Source: a virus. Taken from it: a stretch of DNA of 64,000 bases. The stretch spans positions 1-64,000 of IMG/VR virus record IMGVR_UViG_3300017971_000283, one strand, 5' to 3'. The position numbers and the translations under genes were made by a program. Shown here piece after piece: positions 42,854 through 50,233 of this stretch. The notes under the pieces are model-generated. The model made no database searches, was not told the origin of the DNA, and saw only the letters and a list, made by a program, of their open reading frames with translations. Positions within the stretch are counted from its first letter, which is position 1; the number at the start of each line of letters is the position of its first letter.

Positions 42854-43213
42854 TTAAATATTTGCTATTGCATCTTTCAAAACTGATGAAGGTTTAAACT
42901 TAAGAATATGCTTTGCCTTCACGTTTACATTTTCACCTGTTTTTGGATTCCTCCTGATACAAGCATCCTTGGCAATTACCTTAAAATTTCCAAAACCAAC
43001 AATATTTACATCCTTTCCCTCTAGTAGATTTTCTTGAATAATATCAAGAATAGTTATAACCGTTTTTTTTGCCTCTGAAGAATTCAAATCAAGTTCAAAA
43101 GATACTTCTTCAATAAGTTCTTTTCTACTTATAGAATCATTTGTTTCTTTTTTTACTTTTTTTGTTTCTTTTTTTACTTTTTTTGTTTCTTTTTTTGAAG
43201 TTTTCTTAGCCAT
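42854..43213 (-). CDS. HU/IHF-family DNA-binding protein
   Basis: The 119-residue product has a typical HU core from residue 27: SRKELIEEVSFELDLNSSEA, GKDVNIVGFGNFKVI, the DNA-binding arm RRNPKTGENVNVKAKHILKF and a final helix. Residues 1-25 are an added Lys-rich tail with repeated KKVKKET units. HU bends and compacts DNA; the tail may strengthen binding. Confidence 0.9.
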   Translation of the reverse strand: MAKKTSKKETKKVKKETKKVKKETNDSISRKELIEEVSFELDLNSSEAKKTVITILDIIQENLLEGKDVNIVGFGNFKVIAKDACIRRNPKTGENVNVKAKHILKFKPSSVLKDAIANI

Positions 43214-43288
43214 TTTAATTTTCCTTTTTATGATTTCGTTTTTGTTTTATTCCAATTCCAATAATACTTTATTTACCTCCTTCCGTTT

Positions 43289-43540
43289 TTATACTTCTTG
43301 AAAATATTTGATTACTTTATCAAGTGAATTTATATGTCTTTCTCCAAATTCACATTTACCACTATTTAATATATATCCTTTTAACCACCATAAAATATCA
43401 TTAAGCGCATCAATTTCATGTTGAACTATTAGTTCTTTATTTTCATATTCTTTTGAAATTTCTTCTAAGATATAAATTGCCTCTCTTAGTTTCGGACATC
43501 CTGTTTGTTCACCACCTCTAAATCCTTCTAATGAACCTCT
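43289..43540 (-). pseudogene. Start-less coding segment next to the parS palindrome
   Basis: A frame ending at TAA 43289 encodes RGSLEGFRGGEQTGCPKLRE, YILEEISKEYENKELIVQHE and ILWWLKGYILNSGKCEFGER, clearly coding in character. No ATG, GTG or TTG opens it, and a TGA inside the palindrome closes it upstream. Either the palindrome has replaced its beginning or a rare start codon is used. Confidence 0.5.
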
Positions 43541-43587
43541 ATATAGCCCTATATTGTTTCACGTGAAACAATATAGGGCTATATAGA
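43538..43587. promoter_or_regulatory. 50-bp perfect palindrome centred on a consensus parS site
   Basis: Positions 43555-43570 read TGTTTCACGTGAAACA, identical to the 16-bp parS consensus bound by chromosomal ParB (Spo0J) proteins in many bacteria. The dyad extends perfectly to 50 bp with arms TCTATATAGCCCTATAT. It lies between two short coding segments. No ParA, and no ParB with a DNA-binding domain, is in the window, so host ParB is the candidate binder. Confidence 0.85.
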
Positions 43588-43589
43588 TT

Positions 43590-43739
43590 TTAAATCTGAT
43601 CCATCAATACCATATCTTCTCCACTATATTTACAATCACATATAGAAGAAGGATTTTCATTAACAATACCATCATAACAACAGTTTGCTATTTGTATTTT
43701 TCTTAATACTGCTATTTGTTCTTTATCCATTTTCAACAT
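43590..43739 (-). CDS. 49-residue Cys-containing protein
   Basis: The gene begins at ATG 43739, adjoining the SbcC-like stop, with AAAGGAAAAG upstream. The product (MLKMDKEQIAVLRKIQIANC) has CCYDG and ICDCKY, possibly a metal site. It ends three bases before the parS palindrome. Confidence 0.5.
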   Translation of the reverse strand: MLKMDKEQIAVLRKIQIANCCYDGIVNENPSSICDCKYSGEDMVLMDQI

Positions 43740-44396
43740 TTACTTTTCCTTTAATTCAATAATATTTTCAGTTAAATTTCGAATATTTTCATCATGAGTT
43801 AATAAAATAATTTGGAAACCTAATTTTTTTGATACTTCTTGAATAAAAGAATATGCCATTTCCCTCATTTTACCAAGATGTAAGAATGGTTCATCTAAAA
43901 AAATTAACCTTCTTTTTCTAGGGCTTTCAAAACAAATCATTATGACTCTCAATGCAAAACCTACTATATCAATCGCCCCATCTCCAACCCCATATTTTAA
44001 ACTACGTTTTTTATTATTATCTAAAATATGGGGTTGGAATTCAATTTGGTTTCTTTTAATTTCTGAAACCAATATAAATTTGTAAGTTTCAAAAATATTC
44101 TCTAGAGCCTTTGATACCAGAGATTCTACTTTATTTTTGAAATTTACTTGCGTTTTTTGATTCGCAAGCATTATAATATTCATTGCTCGTTTATTATTAT
44201 TAACTTTTTTATTCAAACTCTCAATAGAATCTTGAAAATTCTCTTTTTGAGAATTTAAATGATCGAGCTTCCCTTTTATTTGCTGGATTCTATTTTTCAT
44301 TTCTAGGCCACATTTCTCCATCTTCAAAAATCCTGTAAATTTGTATTTTATTAATAAAAGGATTTTGTCTTCCATTTTCTTAATAATTTGATTCAT
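43740..44396 (-). CDS. Rad50/SbcC-like ATPase, C-terminal half
   Basis: The 218-residue product has the C-terminal ABC-ATPase parts: a coiled coil (residues 30-75), a signature-like GVGDGAIDIVGFALRVI near 135, Walker B RRLIFLDEPFLHLG near 165 and the H-loop ILLTHDE near 197. The matching N-terminal half, with Walker A and zinc hook, is the separate gene at 45726-46745. Coding sequence extends upstream of this ATG to about 44465, reachable from ATG 44476 only by a -1 step. The halves should assemble with the nuclease between them into an Mre11-Rad50 type complex. Confidence 0.75.
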   Translation of the reverse strand: MNQIIKKMEDKILLLIKYKFTGFLKMEKCGLEMKNRIQQIKGKLDHLNSQKENFQDSIESLNKKVNNNKRAMNIIMLANQKTQVNFKNKVESLVSKALENIFETYKFILVSEIKRNQIEFQPHILDNNKKRSLKYGVGDGAIDIVGFALRVIMICFESPRKRRLIFLDEPFLHLGKMREMAYSFIQEVSKKLGFQIILLTHDENIRNLTENIIELKEK

Positions 44397-44464
44397 TTTT
44401 TCTTCTGTAAATTCAGATTTAATTATTAATTCCCACGGATTTACTGGACCAGAATCTTTGTAGA

Positions 44465-44476
44465 TAAAAAACTCAT
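44465..44476 (-). other. Slippery heptamer at the start of the SbcC C-half
   Basis: ATG 44476 is followed by AGT TTT TTA in frame 0. The heptamer T TTT TTA (44471-44465) is in the correct X XXY YYZ phase for -1 slippage. A -1 step gives IYKDSGPVNPWELIIKSEFT and joins the downstream ATPase frame with no stop. AAGGGA precedes the ATG. A one-base deletion would look the same. Confidence 0.5.
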
Positions 44477-44480
44477 TTTT

Positions 44481-44636
44481 TTATCCCTTATAATCAGTAT
44501 ATCTTTTGTGTTTAAACAAATGATCTTTTGCTCTTACACAAAAACACCCATTTATAAATTTATAATCACATTGATACTCATATTTTCCAGTCCTATTCCA
44601 CATAAAATTATTGTATATCCATTTAAATATTTTCAT
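44481..44636 (-). CDS. 51-residue protein
   Basis: The product (MKIFKWIYNNFMWNRTGKYE) has CDYKFINGCFC near the middle and a basic end. Its ATG overlaps the stop of the preceding coiled-coil gene. Unknown function, within the recombination operon. Confidence 0.5.
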   Translation of the reverse strand: MKIFKWIYNNFMWNRTGKYEYQCDYKFINGCFCVRAKDHLFKHKRYTDYKG

Positions 44637-44872
44637 TACTCCTCCATTTCATCTAAAAGTTTTTCTATCTTTGAAAAAAGTTTTTCTATCTTTTTATTTT
44701 CATTACCAATGATATCTTCTACTTGCTTAATATTTTTATTAACATCTTTCTTTAACAACTTTATATCATATTTTTTTTCAATTTCCTTTTTTATTGAAAA
44801 AAATTCCTTTTCTATTACTTTTTTTTGTGCAATTAATTCATCAACTCGTTTTTTTAATCTTACAATATCCAT
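44636..44872 (-). CDS. Small coiled-coil protein in the Mre11/Rad50 operon
   Basis: The whole 78-residue product is a Lys/Glu heptad coil (LKKRVDELIAQKKVIEKEFF, then IEKLFSKIEKLLDEMEE). It overlaps the nuclease stop. It could supply part of the coiled-coil arm missing from the split ATPase or bridge its halves; this is inferred from position. Confidence 0.55.
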   Translation of the reverse strand: MDIVRLKKRVDELIAQKKVIEKEFFSIKKEIEKKYDIKLLKKDVNKNIKQVEDIIGNENKKIEKLFSKIEKLLDEMEE

Positions 44873-45726
44873 TATTCCTTCTCCAGCTCATATATGATTT
44901 CTTGAATCTCTTTTGGTTCATTTTCTATCGATATCTTTAATATATCATAAAAACCAAAAGAAGTTTCATTTTTCATTTGAATTTCTTCAATAAAATCATC
45001 AAAGCCCTGTTTATCAAAGCCTTGAAGCTCTATTTTTTCTTCAAAAACATCAGAAATAAAAGGGATCTCTATCCTTTTGACATTAGGTTTTTTTTCAATC
45101 CAGTCCAAAACATAAAAACAAGGATTATGTTTTTTCAATGTAATATCTTTTCTTAGCATTGGTCCGGTATTTAAAATATTATCTTTGAAAAATTCTTTAT
45201 GGATATCACCACACAAAACAAATCTAAAATCTTTTAATTTTTGAAAATCAACTAAATTATGACCATGATAATTTTTTTCTAATGCTATTGGGGAGTGAGC
45301 TACTAATAAATTTTTTTGAGTTTTATCATTAACCTTTGGAATGTCCTTTTGATTCCATGATTGCCCATAAATAAAAACACTATCAATAAAAACCGGTTGA
45401 TCATTGAGTATTTTCAAATAACCAGTTTTATTAAGAATACTCATATTTGTATTTTTTATATTCCTGAAAAGCATATCGTGTTGGCCAGATACACAATAAA
45501 CAGAAAAACTATATTTTGATAAAAGCTCCATAAAATCTTCAAGCAGGCGATATGATCTTGGCTTATCAAACATATCTCCTGCTTGAAAAATATATTCAAT
45601 ATCATTTTTTTTTGCATAATCAAAAATGAATTTAAGTTTTTCGAACTGAGTTTGATATGTATCATCCTTCCGGGAAAATATGGGCCTGTCAATTAAATGT
45701 AAATCAGATATAAGAATTGCTTCCAT
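44872..45726 (-). CDS. sbcD: Mre11/SbcD-type nuclease
   Basis: ATG 45726 is chosen (AAGGGA upstream, overlapping the previous TAA). The 284-residue product has the calcineurin-type metal motifs in order: SDLHL, AGDMFD, SGQHD, AHSP and GDIH. It would process DNA ends with the Rad50-like halves encoded on both sides. T4 gp47 and T5 D12 play this role in other phages. Confidence 0.85.
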   Translation of the reverse strand: MEAILISDLHLIDRPIFSRKDDTYQTQFEKLKFIFDYAKKNDIEYIFQAGDMFDKPRSYRLLEDFMELLSKYSFSVYCVSGQHDMLFRNIKNTNMSILNKTGYLKILNDQPVFIDSVFIYGQSWNQKDIPKVNDKTQKNLLVAHSPIALEKNYHGHNLVDFQKLKDFRFVLCGDIHKEFFKDNILNTGPMLRKDITLKKHNPCFYVLDWIEKKPNVKRIEIPFISDVFEEKIELQGFDKQGFDDFIEEIQMKNETSFGFYDILKISIENEPKEIQEIIYELEKE

Positions 45727-46745
45727 TAAAATTTCCCTTCGCATATCGGACAAAATTTTTGTTTCTTTTTCTCTTTTTCAAATATCTTCATTTGAACGTC
45801 TAATTTGCGATTTAAAGCGTTCAAATCCAAAAGTAAGGTCTTAACCTTCCGAAAAAAAGATAATCGATCCTTGGTGTCTTTCAGATCCAATAAACTATCT
45901 TTTAACTGATTTGTCTTCTCTAAGATTTGATATCGTTCAAATCTTTCCCGGTACTTATTTAAAAATTCAATTTTTTCTTTTTCTTGTTTCTGGTCATTAT
46001 TTATTTTTTCAACTTGAGATAATAGATTCATTACCCTATCCAAATTCTCAAATCTTTTTATCTCGTTTTGTTTTTTTTGATACTGACTTAATAATTGAAG
46101 TTTTTCTTTTTGTTGTTTTTGATTATCTTTCAACCTTTCATATTTTTTGAAAAATGCTTCAATTATATTAAATTTAGAATACTTTTTAAGTTCATTGTTT
46201 ATACTTATCAAATCATTTTTTCTAATTTCCAACTCCTTTTGTTTTGAATTAATTCTTTTTTTAAGTTTTGAAATCCATTCAAGTGCCTTATCTAATCTCA
46301 AAACTGAATTAAAATACCTACCTATTTCTCCAGCAGATGATTTTGCAAGAAAAACTTCATCAACAGTTCCAAAAACATATTCAGAAAAACCTAAAATATT
46401 CAATATTTCTTCTGGAACCTTTCTATTCAATACCCTAAATTTTTGATCATTTAAATAATACCACTCATCAATAATTTTTGGTTGATTATCTTTTTGAATT
46501 TTTACTTTTTGACATAAACCAAGAATCTTATTTTCTACATTTACTTCAATTTCAACATTCCCTTCTTTTAAGTTATCCGGAAAATATTCCTGGATTCCTG
46601 GTTTTTTAGTAATTAAAAGTTGAACGGCTCTTTGGATTGCCGTTTTTCCTGATTGTGATAATCCAATAATTGCCGTAATATCAGAAAAATCAATCTTAAG
46701 ATTTTTATGACATTGGAAATTTTTTATATGAATTGAATCAATCAT
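45726..46745 (-). CDS. Rad50/SbcC-like ATPase, N-terminal half with zinc hook
   Basis: The 339-residue product starts with IHIKNFQCHKNLKIDFSD and Walker A GLSQSGKTA near 28-36, and has a Q-loop region near 135. It then runs into coiled coil from 160 and stops just after a zinc-hook CPIC (KFCPICEGKF). Normal Rad50 continues through the returning coil to Walker B in one chain. Here the chain is split exactly at the hook. Confidence 0.8.
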   Translation of the reverse strand: MIDSIHIKNFQCHKNLKIDFSDITAIIGLSQSGKTAIQRAVQLLITKKPGIQEYFPDNLKEGNVEIEVNVENKILGLCQKVKIQKDNQPKIIDEWYYLNDQKFRVLNRKVPEEILNILGFSEYVFGTVDEVFLAKSSAGEIGRYFNSVLRLDKALEWISKLKKRINSKQKELEIRKNDLISINNELKKYSKFNIIEAFFKKYERLKDNQKQQKEKLQLLSQYQKKQNEIKRFENLDRVMNLLSQVEKINNDQKQEKEKIEFLNKYRERFERYQILEKTNQLKDSLLDLKDTKDRLSFFRKVKTLLLDLNALNRKLDVQMKIFEKEKKKQKFCPICEGKF

Positions 46746-46748
46746 TTT
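46719..46748. repeat. 30-bp direct repeat, copy 1 (start of Rad50 N-half gene)
   Basis: The 30 bases around the start codon, encoding MIDSIHIKN, are identical to 47368-47397 at the start of the gene two places upstream. Confidence 0.85.
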
Positions 46749-46990
46749 ATCTCCTCTCCAGCCGAAGAGTCCAGCGCCTTTATTCCTTTAAAATACACAT
46801 CATCATATAGCGGTGCGCTAAATCGAATCTTTCTTTTTCGTCTCTTCGCTTCAAGTTTTTCGCAGATTTTATTTTTTAATTTTTCGAGGGATTGTTTTCT
46901 CTTTTTCTTTTGTCTACAAGATATATCCTCAATAAAGACAGAAGGATTTTTATCATGTTTTATATAACTGGGTACGCTAAAACTCATCAT
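46742..46990 (-). CDS. 82-residue basic protein
   Basis: The product contains SCRQKKKRKQSLEKLKNKIC and KRRKRKIRFS, very basic, and overlaps both neighbours by ATGA or TGATGA. It lies between the two copies of the 30-bp repeat. Possibly nucleic-acid binding; no family recognised. Confidence 0.5.
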   Translation of the reverse strand: MMSFSVPSYIKHDKNPSVFIEDISCRQKKKRKQSLEKLKNKICEKLEAKRRKRKIRFSAPLYDDVYFKGIKALDSSAGEEIK

Positions 46991-47394
46991 TCCCCCACAA
47001 TTTCAATTGTGACATCAACCAAATCGCTCTTGAGATCCAGATCGTTTTCTATATACCAATCTTCAAACTGAGAATACCTTTCCATACCGTCATCAAATCC
47101 ACCTGTCCATTGGATCCATGCTACCAGATTCAATTCGTGGCTTGAATTCGGCATGATTTCTAAAATAACCGACAACGGAGAACCAAAAAACTCTATCAAT
47201 GCTGACGAGCATTTTTCGAGAATTTCTTTTGGTGTGAAGTGCCCTCCTGGCAGTTTATTAGGGTCGGAATATCTATTGAGAAAAAGAACTATTTCTTCTT
47301 TATTTTTGTCATTTTCAAGGCAAGCGATCATCCCCAGAAGTGCAAAACCTTCTGCTAAATCGACATTATTTTTTATATGAATTGAATCAATCAT
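46987..47394 (-). CDS. 135-residue acidic protein
   Basis: ATG 47394 begins MIDSIHIKNN, the same nine residues as the Rad50 N-half, through the 30-bp repeat. The rest (FALLGMIACLENDKNKEEIV, LVAWIQWTGGFDDGMERYSQ) is acidic and unrelated to Rad50. No family recognised. Confidence 0.55.
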   Translation of the reverse strand: MIDSIHIKNNVDLAEGFALLGMIACLENDKNKEEIVLFLNRYSDPNKLPGGHFTPKEILEKCSSALIEFFGSPLSVILEIMPNSSHELNLVAWIQWTGGFDDGMERYSQFEDWYIENDLDLKSDLVDVTIEIVGE

Positions 47395-47397
47395 TTT
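47368..47397. repeat. 30-bp direct repeat, copy 2
   Basis: Identical to 46719-46748, in the same orientation, again at a start codon. Confidence 0.85.
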
Positions 47398-47519
47398 GCC
47401 ACCCATATTTTTTTTCTTGTTTTTAAAACATCTTTTTTAAAAATATCTATCGCTTCTTTTGGATTAATTTTAGAAATAGTAAACCATGATGAAAACAATG
47501 CATCATTACCACAATCCAT
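47391..47519 (-). CDS. 42-residue protein
   Basis: ATG 47519, behind AAAAGGA, encodes MDCGNDALFSSWFTISKINP and a basic C-terminus. Its TGA overlaps the next ATG. It begins inside the end of the nuclease gene. Unknown function. Confidence 0.45.
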   Translation of the reverse strand: MDCGNDALFSSWFTISKINPKEAIDIFKKDVLKTRKKIWVAK

Positions 47520-47988
47520 TCCTTTTAAAAGTATCTACAAATCCATCCCAACTTAAAATAACAATTGGCTTACTAAAACTTTTTCTTTTAAAAACTATCA
47601 TCCAATTTCTATTTGATTTTTTATTATTATTTACTTGTTCAATTGTTTTCCCTAAATTTAATTGCTCTGTTGATTTACATTCAATATCATATGGAAAAAG
47701 TTTTCCTGCTTCCTCTCTTAGTATTATATCGGTTCCGGCTTGCCCCATTTCTCTTGATCTTATTAAACTTTCATCATCAGATTGATCATAAGGAATATTT
47801 ATCAAATCAGAAATCTTTCTACAAACCCATTGTTGAAGATTTCTTCCTTTACTTTTTGCTGATGAAACTTTTATTGGTTTTAGTCTCTTTTCAAATTTCT
47901 TTCTTAACTTAATATTTTTATTACTATCACAATATTTTATACAATCAATAATTTCTTCAACTTCCTTTTTATTCAATATTATATTCAT
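47506..47988 (-). CDS. PD-(D/E)XK nuclease (phage endonuclease/resolvase type)
   Basis: The 160-residue product has KSKGRNLQQWVCRKI, then AGTDIILREE and PYDIECKSTEQLN. The Asp and the E-x-K pair form the metal site of the PD-(D/E)XK fold, followed by NWMIVFKRK. Small phage proteins of this kind act in recombination or as Holliday-junction or flap endonucleases. The neighbours are recombination genes. Confidence 0.7.
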   Translation of the reverse strand: MNIILNKKEVEEIIDCIKYCDSNKNIKLRKKFEKRLKPIKVSSAKSKGRNLQQWVCRKISDLINIPYDQSDDESLIRSREMGQAGTDIILREEAGKLFPYDIECKSTEQLNLGKTIEQVNNNKKSNRNWMIVFKRKSFSKPIVILSWDGFVDTFKRNGLW

Positions 47989-47990
47989 AC

Positions 47991-48830
47991 TTATTTTCCT
48001 TTTTTACAAAATAACTTCATCCAATTTTTCGCATCATTTGAAAAACTATAAAATTCATACTTTTTAAATACTTTCAAAAAATCTTTTATCTTTAATTTTC
48101 TTTTTTCATATTTTATTTCTTTAGTTTTTTTATGTGGTAAACTTACTATTGGAAAATTCCTATCAAAGACATCATTATTTAATATAATATCGCTATATTT
48201 TTTTGTTGTTTTTTTCAACTCTTTGTTTAAGTATTTTATTGCAGTTTTGGGACCAATCCCCTTTACTCCTTGAACCGTATCAGTTTGACATCCTGCCCAT
48301 GCCTTTACTAATCGCCATGACCATGCACTCAAATTATACTCTTCCCAAAAACTTTCATTTGTCATTATATTTCTTGACATTATTGAATATTGTGAAGTTT
48401 CTAAATCAAGTAATTGCCAAAGATCATTATCAGAACTTATAATAATTTTTTTTTCATATGAATATTGATTACAAAATTGAGCAATTAAATCATCTGCCTC
48501 AAGACCTATTTGACGAAAACATTGAAACCCCATATCCGGAAGAATTTCTTTTCTTAAAAGTTCAAATTGTCTGTAAGCGTCTTGCAAACTTTCCTTTTCT
48601 TCATCAGTCAAATCTTTCCTTCTATCTTTGTATCCAGGATATTCTTTTTTTCTAAATGATTTTTTACTATCAAAAAAGAAAATGCATTCATTATCTTCAA
48701 ATTCTTCAACAATACTTTTTACTCTTAATAAAAATCCATAAATAACTGAAGTATTATTATCGTCTGAAGTTAATTTTGGCATTGAATAATAAACAGAATA
48801 CCCAATATTGTGGGCATCAAATAAAAGCAT
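47991..48830 (-). CDS. 5-prime to 3-prime exonuclease (FEN type)
   Basis: The 279-residue product has the FEN/PIN acidic residues (FDAHN, FFDSK, EADDLI, SSDNDLWQLL) and the helix-3-turn-helix GCQTDTVQGVKGIGPKTAIK. Phage relatives (T5 D15, T7 gp6) remove RNA primers and process flaps. The length is normal for the family. Confidence 0.9.
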   Translation of the reverse strand: MLLFDAHNIGYSVYYSMPKLTSDDNNTSVIYGFLLRVKSIVEEFEDNECIFFFDSKKSFRKKEYPGYKDRRKDLTDEEKESLQDAYRQFELLRKEILPDMGFQCFRQIGLEADDLIAQFCNQYSYEKKIIISSDNDLWQLLDLETSQYSIMSRNIMTNESFWEEYNLSAWSWRLVKAWAGCQTDTVQGVKGIGPKTAIKYLNKELKKTTKKYSDIILNNDVFDRNFPIVSLPHKKTKEIKYEKRKLKIKDFLKVFKKYEFYSFSNDAKNWMKLFCKKGK

Positions 48831-49120
48831 TTATACCTCCACTATATTTTTTTTTAAAGCTTCTTCAATTGCCGAAATAAGAGTATTTCCACCGTTATAA
48901 AATTTTACTTCAAAAGATATCGACCCATCTTTATTTTTTTTGATCTAAATATCTCTGTTTCATCAAAATATTCTTTTCTTTCAATAATTTTATATATGTT
49001 ATTTTCAAAAATTACATAATCTTCAAAATTACATATACGTTCTTCAAATTCTTCCAAGGCTGTTTTATACCATCTTGTGTTGATTTTTCCTATAATTTTT
49101 AAAGCATTTTCTTCAGTCAA
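48831..49120 (-). CDS. Small protein needing a -1 step on an A8 run
   Basis: Frame 0 from ATG 49120 encodes 71 residues (MTEENALKIIGKINTRWYKT ... EIFRSKKIKMGR) and stops at 48905. At TCA AAA AAA ATA (about 48946-48939) a -1 step leads into NKDGSISFEVKFYNGGNTLI and SAIEEALKKNIVEV, which stops right at the exonuclease start. The run offers the heptamer A AAA AAA in correct phase. Either programmed frameshifting or a one-base loss is possible. Confidence 0.5.
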
Positions 49121-49123
49121 TAA

Positions 49124-50128
49124 TTATATCCTCACTTTTATTTTTCTTGAAACTTTTAATTCTTGTTGTACCTTTCTCCAATAATCTCTTGTTAATTCCC
49201 TTAATTTTTTTTCATAATTATTATTTTCAATATAATCAATTGCAGTTTGAATACTACCTTGTTTATATATTTTATCAATTGCGCAATATTCCCCGGTCAA
49301 ACTATATATATATTCAAGATTTCCTCTTACATCATCAATACCATATCCAAAAACTATATTTATCAACCCTTCTCTCAAAGGATCATCAATTGAAGACTTA
49401 ATAACTTTACATTTTGATATAATACCTAAAACCTTTTCCACTTTTACCTTTTTCTTTCCTTCAATACTAATTTCTTTTGTTTTGATTATTTTAGATTTTG
49501 GGAATGCCGGGTTTATTTTTATTCTCAAAGAAGAATAATATATAACAGCGTTATTTGTTGTTGCATACTTTCCATTTGGTCCTTCTCTTTCTTGGTTTGA
49601 AAATATCAATATCATATTCTTATCTTCAATTTCTTTTGAAAACTTTCTCATTGCCGCTGAAAAATCTTTACCTCTTTTCATACCCATTTTATCTTCTGAA
49701 TCTTTTTCAAGATCTGACATAAGTGCAGCGGCAGAATCAACACAACAAAGATTAATTTTATCAGTAGAAGGTTTCCAATCATATAGTTCTTCAAAAAGCT
49801 CATTTATTGTTTTTGGCTTACTGTACTCAAAATTCTTTGAAAGATCCATTCCATAAACTTCTGAATATTCTTTATTCAATCGTCCTTCTGGATCTTTAAA
49901 CTTTACTTGCCCACCATGAATTTGACAAGACGCTGCAAGTTCAGCGAGTATTGAAGTTTTGCCACATCCTGAAGGACCAAAAATATCAATAATATTTCCT
50001 GAAGGAATACCACCTAATTTATTTACTCCACCTGAAATTATCATATCTAAAATTGTAGAACCGGTTGAAAGTGTTATTATCCTTTCTTTAGTTTCTTTTT
50101 TCTTTTTTTTTATTTTATTTAAATCCAT
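49124..50128 (-). CDS. RecA/UvsX-like recombinase
   Basis: The 334-residue product has Walker A GPSGCGKTS at 51-59, Walker B NLCCVDSAAAL near 127 and loop/sensor segments including FSNQEREGPNGKYAT. It resembles the compact RecA-like recombinases of large phages, shorter than host RecA. It catalyses strand exchange with the SSB and Mre11/Rad50 products encoded nearby. Confidence 0.85.
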   Translation of the reverse strand: MDLNKIKKKKKETKERIITLSTGSTILDMIISGGVNKLGGIPSGNIIDIFGPSGCGKTSILAELAASCQIHGGQVKFKDPEGRLNKEYSEVYGMDLSKNFEYSKPKTINELFEELYDWKPSTDKINLCCVDSAAALMSDLEKDSEDKMGMKRGKDFSAAMRKFSKEIEDKNMILIFSNQEREGPNGKYATTNNAVIYYSSLRIKINPAFPKSKIIKTKEISIEGKKKVKVEKVLGIISKCKVIKSSIDDPLREGLINIVFGYGIDDVRGNLEYIYSLTGEYCAIDKIYKQGSIQTAIDYIENNNYEKKLRELTRDYWRKVQQELKVSRKIKVRI

Positions 50129-50177
50129 TGTTTTTCCTTTATTAAAATTTAATGGTCGGTTTTATTTGGCAATCTTT

Positions 50178-50224
50178 CTGCGAAGGAACCGAAAAACCCG
50201 CAGTTCAGCCGGTAGCTATCCGGC
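50178..50224. ncRNA. Structured, G+C-richer leader upstream of the recombinase
   Basis: Two stems occur in tandem: CTGCG/CGCAG (50178-50203, with an inner GG/CC) and GCCGG/CCGGC with a 7-base loop (50208-50224). They lie between the SSB stop and the recombinase start, in DNA richer in G+C than its surroundings. A regulatory leader or terminator-like element is plausible. Confidence 0.4.
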
Positions 50225-50233
50225 AACCTTTAT

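Noticed and set aside
43538-43587. Simple transcription terminator
   Set aside because: No U tract follows on either strand, and the core is an exact parS consensus rather than a G+C-rich stem.
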